Source: Zerene cesonia
Lineage: Eukaryota > Arthropoda > Insecta > Lepidoptera > Pieridae
NCBI RefSeq assembly: GCF_012273895.1
Contig: NC_052122.1
Coordinates: forward strand, 7,812,001-7,876,000
Length of the DNA stretch: 64,000 nucleotides
Direction: 5' to 3'
The first letter of the stretch is position 1. Every line of letters starts with the position of its first letter. A program made the translations under genes and the position numbers. Shown here in pieces: positions 22,464-37,400 of this stretch. The notes beneath the pieces were generated by a model that saw only the letters and a list, made by a program, of their open reading frames with translations, had not been told where the DNA came from and did not search any database.

Positions 22464-25400
22464 TTAGCACGCAACCGCTTCTGAGATGGGATTCTCAGTG
22501 ATACGAATGACGGGCGAGTGACGGCACGAGCGACGTTCACCCGACTGAAGGTTTTCGCTTCCCAATATAAACTTCTTCTTAGGAATGGGTGATACTGGAA
22601 TGCACAAAGAAATATCTAGAACCGTCTCCCTCATATTAAGCGAAGAAAGTGATTTATTGAACAATTCTGGCTAATTCAGATATTCTGGTACTTAATGTTT
22701 TAAACATTTTGTGCGTCAATATTTTTGAACGCAGTGTAAAGTTATAACAAAAACAAAAAAGTATATGGAGGTATTTACATTTTCTATAAAATCACAAGTT
22801 TTTTAGTCTTAAAAAGTTTTGTATTCCGTTGTTTTAAAAAGTAAATAGATCCTTCAAGAAATAAAGACGTCTCCTGTATAAATAAAAATATTTTTAAGCG
22901 TACGATCATTCTTAATTGGTTTCATGTTTCATTATTGTATAATCTCTAGGAAACTTGTACTCAACTATGATAAGGCAACCCTCGTTATTGAATTGAACAA
23001 CTAACTAATCTAACGCAGCTTTAAAACTCTAATAAATATGCATAGACATGCTATTTACGGAGAGGTTTAAACAGTAAAAACTAATCTTAAAAATTTAATT
23101 GGCATCTATAACTTATATAAATCCATTTGCAAAGAAAACAGGCATGTAAAATGTTTCTATACAACTAAAACCTTAAGCAAAAGAAATTTGATATTCATTC
23201 AATTAATTACAACCAACCGTAATAAGCATTTAAAATTACTGGCAATTAAAATGAAAGTCAAAAATTTTGAAATTTTAGTTATTAAAAATATTCCACTTGA
23301 TTCGAGTAAATAAAGCGAGTTTTTTGTCATTTTAATTGTAATTGATGTACATTTTTTTAAAGTGTTTTTCCGTGGCATATTTATACAAATTTGGCAGATA
23401 AATTATCGCTGGAGTACAGTGGGTCTTTTTTAAGATGACTCTTTTCTATGTAATGTGTCCCAACGGTTTGGTGGCAGTCATTACACAGATTTGATATCAG
23501 ATTAGGGACAATCGACTACAAAAACAATCTTGAAGATGTTAGAAATGTGCGTATAATGTGCGTGCATATGGTGGAGACTTCTAGAAGCCCAATTACACAG
23601 TCTTAGACGATCTAGGAATCCTCAATTAATCCGTGGGCACCATATTGCAAGATTAGGATTTCTCAAAATTGTTAGACGTGGACCGATATTAAATGGAGCA
23701 AGGTTTTATGTCCTGATGAAGCCAGAATTTTTTTGTAAGAATCTGCCGCTTTAAGTAAGAAAAGTGTTTTTATATAAGTAAATAATAGCTTATTGCACCA
23801 AATTCCCTTTACTCTGTTTCTACTAAAAGTACTCGAATTAATCAAAAGTGCCCGTTTTTGCAAAGGAGTTAATAATCTATTGATATATAAGAAAATATAA
23901 AATACATATTATGACTAAAGAAAAGACAAACATTTACCTGATTTAAAGCGTGTTCAATAAATATCATCCCCGTCATAACTTCTGGTTTGCAAGTTGAACT
24001 GCTACGAATAAATAAAAATAAAACAATTTCAACATGCATCGAGCTAACAAAACAAAAAACAGCACTACCGTGCACACATAAAAAATACCATAACTATAAG
24101 CTGTTAAAATCTCATATAAATTATAACATTTGTGTGCGTAAATATTGAATCTCCGCAATGTAGCATACAAACTACAGTAAAGTCATATTTAAGATAATAG
24201 AACTGCAAATTATAAAAACATTAAATCACAGCGTGTAATTTAACACAAAAAGTAACGCTATAAGCTTGTTTAAAACATAAGTTAACGTACCATAGCCCTC
24301 GCCTTGTAAAAAGAGGCGGAAGGCTTCGGCTACCTTGCCGGGCTCTTCCTCCAGAACCAGAGAACAGTAATTTATCTGAAAGCAATAATTATATTATCAT
24401 CATCAAAGGATTTTTAGTGATCTCCGAAAATCTTTGGTTCTTCATACTATAAGCTTAAAATTTAGCAAATTTAGCTTCGCACGATTAAAATTTAGAGTAG
24501 TAAGTTGCGTAGTTTCAAAGATTTAAGCATACATAGGGACATAGGGACAGACAGAGAATGCGACTTTGTTTAATACTATTTAGTGTATTTATGTGTATCC
24601 TACTAATATTATGAATGCGAAAGTTTGAAAGGATGTTTGTATGTTAGTTACTCTTTCACGCAAAAACTATAGAACCGATTGCAATGGAATTTGGTACGTA
24701 GATAGCTGGACAACTGGAATAAAACATTCAACTATTTATTCCGACATTCCTACGGGATACCGCGAAACCGCGGGACGCAGCTAGTAAACCATAAATATAA
24801 CTACACGAAAATTTCCAGAACTTTAGTGACATGTATGAACTGGAATAGAAGTTTCAAGACCCGAACTAACAGTAAAGCCATCATTAAGCCATACTTTCAT
24901 CCAAGTCGACTTGGAAGGGTCCAGGCTGGCGTTGAAATTGATCGACGCATCCACGTACGGCGAGCCTCCGGCCACAATGTTCAGCACCGGCACTTGCATC
25001 GTGCCGCGTTCGCGCGACAGTCGCATGTTTTGCCGCTTGCCGAACGCCTCTAAGTACAGCGCGAGGTTGCCCGCGTTGGGTAGACACGCGAACTGGTTAC
25101 GGTACTTGATGAGTAGATCCTTATGGCACGCCTGGTTCAACTGAGGATATTTTGATACATTATAACCTAGCTTATATTATATCAGTGCGTTCTAGTGCAA
25201 AGATACACAGTCCAAACCCCTCACAGTTTGGACATTATATACCAAATTGGCAAAGGGCCGGTCGAAGTTTGATCTTCAGATATTAAGAATTGAACGTAGG
25301 ATGTTTAAAAACGAAATCAATCGTCTAATATCTGAGGTTGAAACAAAATATCAAATTAGAATTATTGTTTCATTAATCCATAAGGATTATTATCTAATGA

Positions 25401-28400
25401 TAATTGACATCAATAAAAAAATATATATAAATTATACTCAAAGTATATCTTAGTATAGCGACACTTACTCTATTAAAGTGATGCCACATTATAAGATCCA
25501 AGCCGGGCTCGCACGTGCCGGTGCGGCGCATTCTGGTGCTGGCCAACTTGAAGAAACCATAGTCTACCCAGCCCGGAGCCGTGGACGTGCAGTTTATAAG
25601 CACCACTGCCTCTACCTAAAGCATATTCAAATTTGGAATATTGATTATAAAACATCGTAAACTTTCAGATTTGGGATGTTGCTGTTAAGGCCCGAATTGC
25701 AGGAAATCCTAAGATTTTATTTATAACCTATTAGCTTTTGCCTGCGGCTTCGCAGGCGTTAAGTTCGTTTAATAGATGTCATTACATTTATAAACGTTCC
25801 TCTTGAAGCACTCTATCTATTAAAAAAAAAAACCGTGAAAAATCGTTGCTTATTTTTGAAGTCGAAGATAATGACTTTGTTTTATACTATGTAGTAAAGA
25901 TTTACCAACTCTGTATAGTAAAAGTCGGAACAGTTATGTTGTTAATTTTGACCTTGACCACGATAAATTATGTAAATCTTAGGATTGCACAAAGGACCGG
26001 TAAAGGTCATAGGAGGATCGAGGTGCCAGTGTTATGTTATTGTAACGAGTACATTAAAATATCAAACACATTAACATTTACCAAATGTCTCTGGTAACAC
26101 CGAGACTCGACGTGTACTAAATTCAAATATGTCTTTACCAGATATGAAAAAGAATAGATAAAGAAAGTTATTTTGTTTATTTCTAAGGAAATCTTTATTA
26201 ATTGAGAATAAACTAATACCGACTGAATTATTTGTATTAGGCAAGAGTATAAAGTAAACTCCAATAGACGAGGCCGCATTATAGTTGATTTTGCGTTCAA
26301 TTTTTTTGCTGCTACTACGAGCTGTTCAAATCGTATAAAATCATTAAAATCCTTTAATTTCATTAAAGTCGTTTTAAAGTTATAAATGGTGTAACTAACA
26401 CTTAATCATATTATACATTAAATTAGGGGCGGTGTGTGTTACATCACTGTCTTAAATTATATTTTATTTATAGCTATATATGGACTATTAAACACTAAAT
26501 AAAATTCTATTTAGACCAGTAGTTTCTGACAAATACACAAACGCTTGCTTTATATTATTTTAAGTAGAGAGCATAGACAAAGAGACAATAGATGATGCAA
26601 TTTTCATGCAAGTATAACTTTGAAAATAATAATCTAATACTCTCATACGAGGGTATTAAGCGTACTCCCGTTCCCTAAACTTTTTCAACCGACGTCCTAA
26701 AAACAAAGGAGGTTTCAAACGAAGTTGACTTCGTCCGATTTATATAATTATTATTGTTATTTGATAACTCTGTGGGTTTTCTTTTTGTGTATTATTGGAA
26801 ATTGTTTTAATTTGGTTACATTTTTAGAATTTGGGATGTTGCATTTTCCCAAAGGACGTCGGTGAATTGTTTTTTTTTTTGCAAAGGAATTTTCGGGAAA
26901 CGGTTTTGTAAATATTCCTGTTATCTATTTGGCGAACATAGCGTTTAAGTGCTATTTTAGACAATTTTATTCGATGTACAAAATTGATCCTTTCGTAAAT
27001 TGAGCCTGTAAATGACAACTAAAGCCCACTACTACAGTTTGACCACAATCTTCTGAAACCGTATGTTCATAAAATAAATAGTGTTAAAACTTTTAACATT
27101 AAACCTTTTAACATATTTGTATACGAAGTTTCTCCTACAAGTAACAAAGTAGATACGTGAGTTAAGAACCTTTAATACTAATGATTTTCAATTAAAAACC
27201 TTAAAAGAGAATATTCAATAACAGCAATATTTGACGAGAAAAGACATAGAACAGTTTTTATTCCGGAATCCCACTCAAACGGGAACCAGAGGTGTAGAAC
27301 TCCAGGGCTGTATGTATATCTTTTCCTTTGATTAACAAACATTTTTACAAAGTTTTAGATGAAAGCTGTTTGTCGCAATTTCACCGGACTTATATAGTAA
27401 TTGAAATCATACTACATAACATAGACCCACCTTGGATGGCTCTTTAATAGCGAATCTGGCAAGGATATTTGCACCAACGCCGACTCCGAGGCCGATGAAT
27501 GTTTTAAACCCGAATTTTTCCTGGACCGCCTTGATTTGGGTGGCCAGCTCGTCCAGCGTCGGGTACGTGTAACTGTAACATAAGAGACGATTGCGGCATT
27601 ATCGATCAAATAAGAAATAAAACATTAAATAATTGAAACGCAGCTCGGAGTACCTAGAACGTAAAATGATTATGGGCTGATAGGCGATTATAGCCCAGTC
27701 AACTGAATAAATAGGTGATATATCAATGCGGATAATTTAGATTTAGTTTAAATTGCTAATTGCGTAAATCCATTGTGAGTATGAACGACTAAGTGACTGA
27801 GTTCTAAAGCACGAGCATCATATTCGCCGAGTTTAAACTATATTTTAAATAAACCCATAAATTACATTAATTACCCATTATTACCCATATTATAACGTAA
27901 TATAAAAGCCATTCCAAATTTGCAATTATACTTTGAAAGCTTATAAGTGACTGCAGGAAGTTTTGGTCCACGGAAGGTGTACGACAATTTTCATGTAAAA
28001 TCCTATAACTAATTATGTTTTATGGAATATGTATACAAATCAACCATTAGCTATATGCGATTGTTTATGAAACCACACAAATATCTATAAAATTAAATAC
28101 AGAACCTCCTACATTATCTAATCTTTTGGAAATTTTTCCAGGTAAGACTACTGACTGTAATATCATTTAAATCAACCTAATTCCACAAACATGGCTATAT
28201 GGAAAATATAAACGCAGTAGCGACGTATTATAGGTCACATAAACTTTCCTTTTGAATAATTCTCATAAAAAAACCTCTAAAATAGCATTTCTTACATTTG
28301 AAGGTTAAGTATACATAAAAAATAGCGGTAATGACTTTATTATATACTGTGTAGAATCATTAAAAATAGACATCAATTATGGATCACTTCATATCTTTAA

Positions 28401-31400
28401 ACGTCTCTCTAAAACAGTTGCCATCCCTAAATTTGAAAAGCTAAACTGAATATTATATACGAGCTGTATGTGGGCTTAATAGAAAATACCGCTCGTAATT
28501 GCTCTCAAATCCAGGTTTTAATGCATTTCAATTATCGATGCCATAAATTTATAGCATTTGATGACATGCAACTAACCTATAGCGATAACATGTACAAATT
28601 AATAATGATAAAACCACATCATACTTACGTTAATATGAAATGAACAGCGCTATAGATAATGTTTTTAAAAAGTACAGTAATAATAATTAAATATCTAGTT
28701 TAATTACAGTGGCGTATTGATGTAATTAAACCAGAGAGACTGCAGTGGTACATGTCATCAACATAATTGTCGAGGGCTGCTCTCTCACTGGCGAGAAGAA
28801 GAGGTAAAGTAGCGTGATGTTTACGCGTTAATCCAGGAGCAAATGCAGCGTAGGCACAAAACGTTATACCCATCAATAGGTATTGAATATAGATCTTTAA
28901 TCGATTTTTAACAATATTTATTATTTACATTGTTTTTTCATTAAATTAGAATATCACTACATCCATAAACAAGTAAACTAAATCATAAATTAAAAAACCC
29001 CAACCTGTTTTTCTATCAGCGGCCATTTTGTATTTGAAACTCCTCGTAGTGTCACATGATTTTCATTTCAAGAAGTCTCGACCAATTTACATTTCAAACA
29101 GAAAAGAAAAACAAAATCAAAATCTGTTCATTCGTTCGGGAGCAACGATGCCACAGAAGTAACACACAGACATCAAACTTTAAACGCCCTGTCGTTTTGG
29201 CGTTGAGAGCATAACATAAATAAGAAATATCCCGGTGTATTTACAGGAACAATGATTCATAGTAGGTATGGTATAGTAACTCTCCGTCTCAATGTGAAGT
29301 ACTAAAATTTTATAGCTGCATTCGTCATAATGCAAGTAATGTTATCATACAGAACAAACAAAAACTTAGTAATAAATATAAAACACCATTGACATATCAA
29401 TGAACGAATCTCGATTTGATTTTACTATTCGAACGACAAATGTTACGTAAGACTGCGGCAGCAAACGAAGCTTACCTACGTATTGTACATAGCTCTCACG
29501 ATAACCCAATTCGTTAGACTTACAAAGATGTCGCTATGAAATCTTACAACAATAAGCTCCCATGTAACTGACGTTAATTACCGACTAGTTCGATGCTTTA
29601 GGACTTTAAAAGTAGATACTAGAATGTTCTACACATTCTCGGAATTCTCAATGAAACTATTTTACTTTCCTAGGATATTGTCAAACATAGAAATAATTAA
29701 TAGAAAGAACCTTAAAAGGATAAACTGTATGTTTGTGTAGAATGTGAAATTATATTAGCATCAATTCCCGCTGAAAATAAATATCAAAATCAATGGAATT
29801 AGGGTTTTATGGATAGGAGGCTATATAATAACATACGTTTTAAAAAGAATCGTGTAAAATATACCGCGTAGGGCATGACGGAATTCTTCACGTAGTTTGT
29901 AACTTACTGAACCACCACCAGCTATATCGAGCGTTACATAACACTGCGGTACCAAACACGAACCACCCTATTACCAAGTTCTATAAATAAACTTCATTAA
30001 AACGCATACCAATTGCTTATCAATATCAAGGGCACAAAGGCTATACGGAACATTTATCGATTCAGATTATGTTTGTTCATTTCCCAAGCTTTCATATAAA
30101 TTGTTTCATACATATTTTTTAGATCATTTTTTTTTTAAACATTTACGAACAGGTTTTCGTTTCATGATCAACCGAAAGTAATTTACAAGACCATTTGTAC
30201 ATATCTATTAATTCAATAAATTTACAAAGATAATATATTTCTCCAAGTTCAATTTACAGATATACCACGAAGTTACTACGTCAAGTTAATCACGTTAATA
30301 AGACCAATGGAACTGCTAGAAGCGTGGAGCTCGAGAGATTTCATTAAATAGCGAGATCAATCTAATCGAAGTCGGCTCAACTTGCTGAAATGATGACGAG
30401 AGCAGTTTAGTCTCTTGCAGCGTTTATTGAATAAACCACTCAATATAGACTCCAAAGTGTGATACATGTGAACAATATCATATTATTCTGTAGATTATCA
30501 CAAAACTAGTACATATTTTCTTGTTTTTCATTTTACGCGAGTATTTTAGAACATTTAGAAATTAGACTTCACGGAGGACTGACTTCACGTCACGGGGAGA
30601 CTGTCTCCCCGTGAAACGTCGGGTTAATAATATAATGAATAAATCGTGTTTAAAATCCGTCTTCATTATCACAAACTTGTTGATGAAATTGCTTACCATT
30701 AGGCATGTAATGTTGGGTTTATATCTCACAGGACAAGCTTTTTCCGTACATGAGTTCTAATTTCAGATTATAAATAAGTGTATAAAATACTAACAGGAAG
30801 CGAAAGAAATCGAGCGCAAGAACATGTATTTCTATTGTTCATGGTTTATTCTGGTAACTACATAAGCTACATCACTGCCAAGTATCATGAAAATCCGGTC
30901 ATAGCTTTTCGCGCGAAAGAGTTACAAACATACATATCCATCCTAAAAAACTTTCGCATTTATTATCTTAATTTATATTCTTGTATCAGTCAAATATCCT
31001 AACATTAAGCCATAATACATATACTCTTTATTTGTCATTCAGTCAGGTGCCAACCCTATAGTAATTGTCAATAGACGTAAATTTTGAACACACGACCCCA
31101 ACTTTGTCGTCTGTAGCAGATATTTACTCATGTGGGCTGTACAACTACAGACCGCATGTCTACAACTAGTAAGGTTGTCAACCGAGGAGTAATTTGTCAT
31201 CGGAGTGGAGACAAATCATTATTATTGTATCACGGCTTGAATTAATCAAAATTAGTTCCATCATATTTGATTTTACATGGTCGACAATATCATTATTTAG
31301 CCTAACAAATATAATTGAATTTAAGCCCTTGTCAAACGTCCCCCGACCCCGGTTTACCCCAAGAGGCGCCAGGCAGTCGCGACGTCGGCCTATTACTGCA

Positions 31401-34400
31401 GTTTATTCACCGATCCCCTATGAGACAAATACAGGATGGAGAATTACCACTCCTCTCAGAAATAAGAAGTGCGAATCTAACATTTAATGTAATATGATTT
31501 GCCTTGTAGTCTTACCATCAACGGATTTGCAAAATTAGATGACATGGATGTGAATCGCAATCGCAATCATACGATATCATTACTTTAATACTTTTATATC
31601 AACACCAACTGATTTTAAATGGGAGTAGGACAAATGAAAGACCTCACGCGTCAATCACTCCAGCTTCATTAAGAATTTAACGTCATTATCGATTCACGGG
31701 GAAAATGTACTACTGTGGAGCATTCGAGTGAGGTATTCGAGACGATTTTCGGCATCGTAAGTCAACAAGGGCATAATAGAATATATAAATCTATAGAACA
31801 TAATTGTGTATAAATAAATAACGAATAAAAATTATATGTAAAAAATTAGAAAGTAAATAACCTTCTGATGAAATTCGATTAGATCATTCCTTTGTTTAAG
31901 TTGATCAAAATCAGTCACAGTCACGAAAAATCCTTGGAAATTTCGGGTATTGGGCGTCTCTGAAAATTCGTTATTCATCCCCAGGAAAATGCGGCGGAAT
32001 AGTATTCATAAATAATTGGGATAACATCAAATTAACGCAACGCCATATAATTAACTCGAGCCTCTATGAAAACGAGGCATCTGATATTTTAAAACGAAAA
32101 CATACTTATATAGAAGTGTATATTCAGTTTTAACAGGGGTATAACTAAAATTCAATACTTTTTATGTTAACTATTTAATACATCATCATCTGGGCATCCA
32201 GCATGTTACAAATAGTGATATACCTTTTTACATTTAATTAATATTATCTTTAAAAAACCTTGCAACGCAGTATATTTCGCTTCAACTTCTTGAATTTGTG
32301 TGTTTGTCACTGAACTCTTTTTTAACGGTCGGGCTAATTTTAATGAAATTGTGCGTTTTTAGGTGGATTCAGATTTATTCGAACGTTTGCAAAGTTGCTG
32401 GCAAAAGCTAGTTGTTTCATACGATAATAGTCTCCGTTTACTCAAATATCAAAAAGAAGCAAATAAACATGATATTTGACAAAACATTATCAATAATTAT
32501 TACCAAGTGCCTCGTACAAAGCACATAGTACATTTTATGATATGACTGTTATGTTTGGAGATGGTTAGGAGACTAGTGTTGTATGTCACATAGGCTACTT
32601 TTTAACGCGGCAAACAAAGCGGGCGAAGCCGTGTTCAGAAGCTGCTTACCAACATGTTTCCCCCAAAAATGGGATACCTTGCTACAACTATATGGTTCGA
32701 TTTTCCTGCTTGTGCATAAATAACCGCAATTTATTTAACCAAAGTCTTGATTTAAACCTGATTAAAAATAAACGTTCTTAAAGCGTGAAACGTTTATATT
32801 TATAGGGCGTTTTAAGCACAAATTGAATTCTCCGTGTATTCGTGATGTGATCCTCTCGAGAGAAGCGCTAAGGTCTCGGGAAAGGAAAGCATCCACCGAC
32901 AATCTTGAGTCTTGAGCTCTTCGTGATAATCGAAGTGCCCATTATACGCCATTTAAAGCATATTTTCGAACCGTATGATTATTTATGATTAAAAGTGTTA
33001 TTTTTCTCGTTTTGGTTTTGGTTTCAGTTTAACAATATATTAATTTACATAGTAAACAAAAAATTCTGTATAACATGAAAACGGGAACGGGAGCCAAGTG
33101 GAGAAAGCTCCGGGTTTGTCTATTTTTTCCTTCCACTACAAGGGAGAAGCCGGGTCGGAATGCTAGTAATATAATAAATTAACTTGTACGGAAAGGACTT
33201 CGTTTTAATTTTGACGATACATTATTTTGACAGTCCCAAAGTACTAATATGAACTAGTATTGTTGGTGTTTTAATTTATATTTGTATCGTAGCTTTTAAC
33301 ATACGTTATTCATTACTGAATTTAAGAAAAAGGAATTATTTTAAAATTGAAACTAATTAAAAGCATTCTCCGATTTTACTTAAGAAAGCGCAATAGGTAC
33401 TGCTCCGTATCGTAGGTAATGAATAATAATCCAAATGAGAAAACTTTAAGAGTGCAGCGCTAAACTTCAAAACTGCACAGGCTACATTTACACATATAAA
33501 AACTTTTTCGAGAAAAAACACCACATTCGTGTACACGATGTGTAACGAATTTGGTGTTTTTTAATATTATGTGTCATACCGCATAATATTAAATTGCAAA
33601 TTAAAAAACCCCCGACCCCCTGTGATCTTCCAGCCATCTTGAATTAAAAAAAAATAGATAGTGTATAGGATTTTACCCCTTAAGCCCTTATATTTTATAA
33701 CATTATTGAGTGACTTGTAAAAAATATTAAATGCAACACTGTGGCCGCTGTTTGATAGATTTCCATAAAACTTATCTAAGAATAGTAAAAAAACCGGAAG
33801 GAAACCTGCAAGGAAACCGGCTTTCAAATAAAAAAAAAACCGCATCGAAATCGGTCCATTCATTTGAGGGCTACGATAGCACTTTTTTATTTTTTAACTA
33901 TTACCTAGAATTTTATACAAGTATATTTATAAGACCACGACATACACGCTTTGGACAAAGTCTTATCTACGAGAGTCTACAATAAAACTCTCTGTCTCAG
34001 ATAATGTTAGATGCAATCACATAAGTGGAGTAATACCTCCTCGCATTGGCTTGTATATTCGTAAGCTCCTTCGTCGAGTATACTTCTACATTTAAAAATT
34101 ATTTGTACTACAAATACTGCAATGTTATAACGAAATACTAGCAGTCGCTTAGCAACGAATACTGTCCACAAAAGCCAGTGTTGTTTTTACAGAATTAACG
34201 AATAAAAACTTTACCCGTTTCACTCTACAGAGATTTCAATCGACGTAGGTATCAAATTATAGTAAATGTCTATAGTTGCTTTTATTCTTTTCACATAGAA
34301 GGTCACAGACGTCCCTGGGGGGAAGAGAGGGGGGGGGGACTGGGGAGCACTACTCCAAATTGTAAGAGTCCAAATAACAATTACTTACCCAAAAAATTGT

Positions 34401-37400
34401 CTAATTGAAAACCTCATTCGCTTTTGGGACGTCGGTTTCAAATGACATTTTTTTTTTCATTTTTCAACCAATACACTCTTTAGCTTCACTACAAAATCAT
34501 AATTGATTGCTATTGAATGGTATGCGGTTTCTCCTTGGGGAAATTAGGCGAACCATTTAATATGAGTACACAATATAAAAATTTGTAATCAATATATTAC
34601 GATTTATTATTTATAGCTCGTAAGCAACATTGGTCTAGGTTAAACACGAAATAATATATATCGTGTCATATATTATAACTTGTATAAGTCAGCCTTTACT
34701 ACTTTTATAAAGCTCACATCGTAACATTGTTAGAACCTAATATTATAAAAATACGAAAGTGCGAAATTATATTTATATCTCTGTCTTTCATGTCGCATCA
34801 GACGGATTTTATACTATGGTTTTGTTTCCGGAGATAGTTAGGAGGCTCATTGATTAAGGCTAATTTTTACCCCTAGAACAGATATACCATACACGTACGT
34901 ACATATTAATTACTAGTGTAAAGTTAAAGAACAGCCAAATTAGATATCCTAGTCATTCAGGTCACATTCAGTGTTTGAAAATATAGGCTTTTCTATAGTA
35001 CCCCGCCTCTGCAATGAAATTTAAGTGAAGTTATTTTGTAGTAACAATAGCGGGGATGGACAATAAACCGGGGCTATGTCTTGGATAACGAACGGCTTTA
35101 CCGAGCACTAATTTGTGAGAGCTATGCTGAGGCTGACCCGACGGAACTCATTGTGCCGCTAAATAAACTTCACCTATTTCCATTAATTCCCACGCACAAC
35201 ATGGCAGCGTATTTGTCATTTTCATACACACTGGAGTCTATCGTTATTTGCCTGACATAACATACCTATAGTGGAAGTCAATATGTCTTAAAAAGTTATG
35301 CATTTGATACTGTATTGTAACATTTTAAAACCTAATTACTTCGGCGATGTTTGAACTTTAAATCCAATTTTATTTCTCCACGACCTTGCTCCATCGCCGT
35401 GCATTATTGAGTCTACCTGTAAGGTTTTCTTTCTAAATGTATTCATTGCATGTTGCGGGTAACTATCGAACGCTAATGGAACTTTTTATGTAGGCACCCG
35501 CCATTGAACATTCGTTTTACTCTAATCCACGATGTACTTTTTCAGATTAATTATCATTGCTTGCGTTGTAGTTTAGGTCGAAATTCAACTCCGCTATAAA
35601 AGAGAATTGAGATAAATTTAATGTTTCCAGACTAGTGGTCCTATAAAATTTTGGGTTTGGGTTACATTCATACATTTATAATATATAATTAATTAATATT
35701 TAAAAATTTTATAAATGTCGTTTCTTCTCTTTCTTTTTTCTCTTTAATAATAATGCCTGTTTAATTACCTATGAACGAATTCATATGCAATGCTACACTT
35801 AATGTAATCAATATCCGTACAAAGTATATGAGAAAATTTCAATTAAATTGGCGTGCTACTATGTTATTTTAAGCGCCGAAAAAATAATTGCGCCTAAAGA
35901 GAACAGTATAAGTGACCACACCTTCTACAACGCCATTTACAAATATCGGACAATTCAATTTCATGTTGAATGTTGTTTACTTCTGATGACAAGTTGGGGT
36001 TAAAAAACCTTGACCACACGTTTTGCATTTGTAAAAATTCCAGTATAGTATGCATATTTTCGATTGAAAATATATATATTTTTATTCAATTACAATTTTC
36101 ATGTAGAATATGTTTCATTGTAAAGCATGAAATAAAGACTGTCTCGAAATCAAGCGATAAAGTTAATGATCGGTTCCACTCTCTAATTAGTATCGGTCGA
36201 ATCAATGTACAAGATGACAGAACGGCAATCAGTTAAACTCAAACTAAAACCATGTATTCATTCAGTTAGAGTCCTTATAAAAGCGCTTTTAAATTGTCAA
36301 AAAGTATTTTAATATTTATAATGCTAATTATTATTTTTCCTCAACCCAACACACTGTAACCAAAACTGTCAGTCATATGTCATGTAAATAAAATTGTATT
36401 AATTGATTTTGAACTACTTTCATAATTAACTGAAGCATAGATACCCATTACTTGCGCATTAATATATCGTATGTTTTGTATACATTGATAATGGACGCTT
36501 GTTAATAACCTAATAGTTTCGAAGTACAAGGCCGCGCAATGAATCATTACTGCGGCCAATTTTAATTATGTTTTTCATAAAACACAATCAATTGTTCGAA
36601 ATGAATTCAAACACTGATATCAACTTTCAGTATAACCTATATAGAATAAGGTTAAAAAATATAAAAGACTCCCTAAACTGAATTCCAAAACTTTTGAAGA
36701 TCATGTTCCATAATTTCAAACAACGACGTAAAGGTTCAGGCACAGATTTGTTTTACAAACGTTTCAAAAATATGATATGACGGGTTGAAGCCTACATTTA
36801 TTCAGTGTTAGAAAATTATAGCAAAAAGAAAAATCTTACATTGAAACAATTCCAGAGACAGTATGATATAAAAAAAAACCTTAGGCTCTTGTTATTAAAG
36901 TACAAGTAATTCAAATGGTACTTTAGTCGGGGTCGGTGCCGCGTACCTTTCAAAAAAATCAATACAACTCGCACGCCCCGATTCACTCGCGCTTACAAGG
37001 GCACTGGCCGAATAGTAAACTTTAAGCTTATTTAACACGGTATTTATACACGTTTTATTTCATTTGTTCTGCATCTGCTACTGTAAACCATTACATTGCT
37101 CTTGATAAATCAAACATGTTTAATTCTTTTTTATAATAAAACCTAATATATTGTATTAGATTAGAATACAATTTATAGAAAGACCACAATTATCACACTT
37201 CACACTGAATATTATAAATGTGAAAGTTTGTTTGTGGATGTTTGTCCGTTAATCACGTTGAAACGACTGAATGGATTTGTATGAAATTTGGTATGCAGAC
37301 AGGCTGTGCTGACAGCTGACTTGGGTGGTTGGATTTCTAGACTTTATATCCCGATTAATTGCTTCCTTGGGATAAAACAGGAATATTGATATGCGGGCGG

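Noticed and set aside
23400..23700. Less AT-rich patch considered as a transposase or an exon
   Set aside because: No frame stays open for more than a few dozen codons and no family motif was recognised.
24823..25144. Open frames on the plus strand and in a second minus frame
   Set aside because: They are shadows of the G+C-rich NDRG exon 24895-25140, whose own frame matches the family.
31330..31490. C-rich open frame around 31.3 kb
   Set aside because: Overlapping frames of similar length, no splice sites in phase and no recognisable motif. It is probably a repeat fragment.
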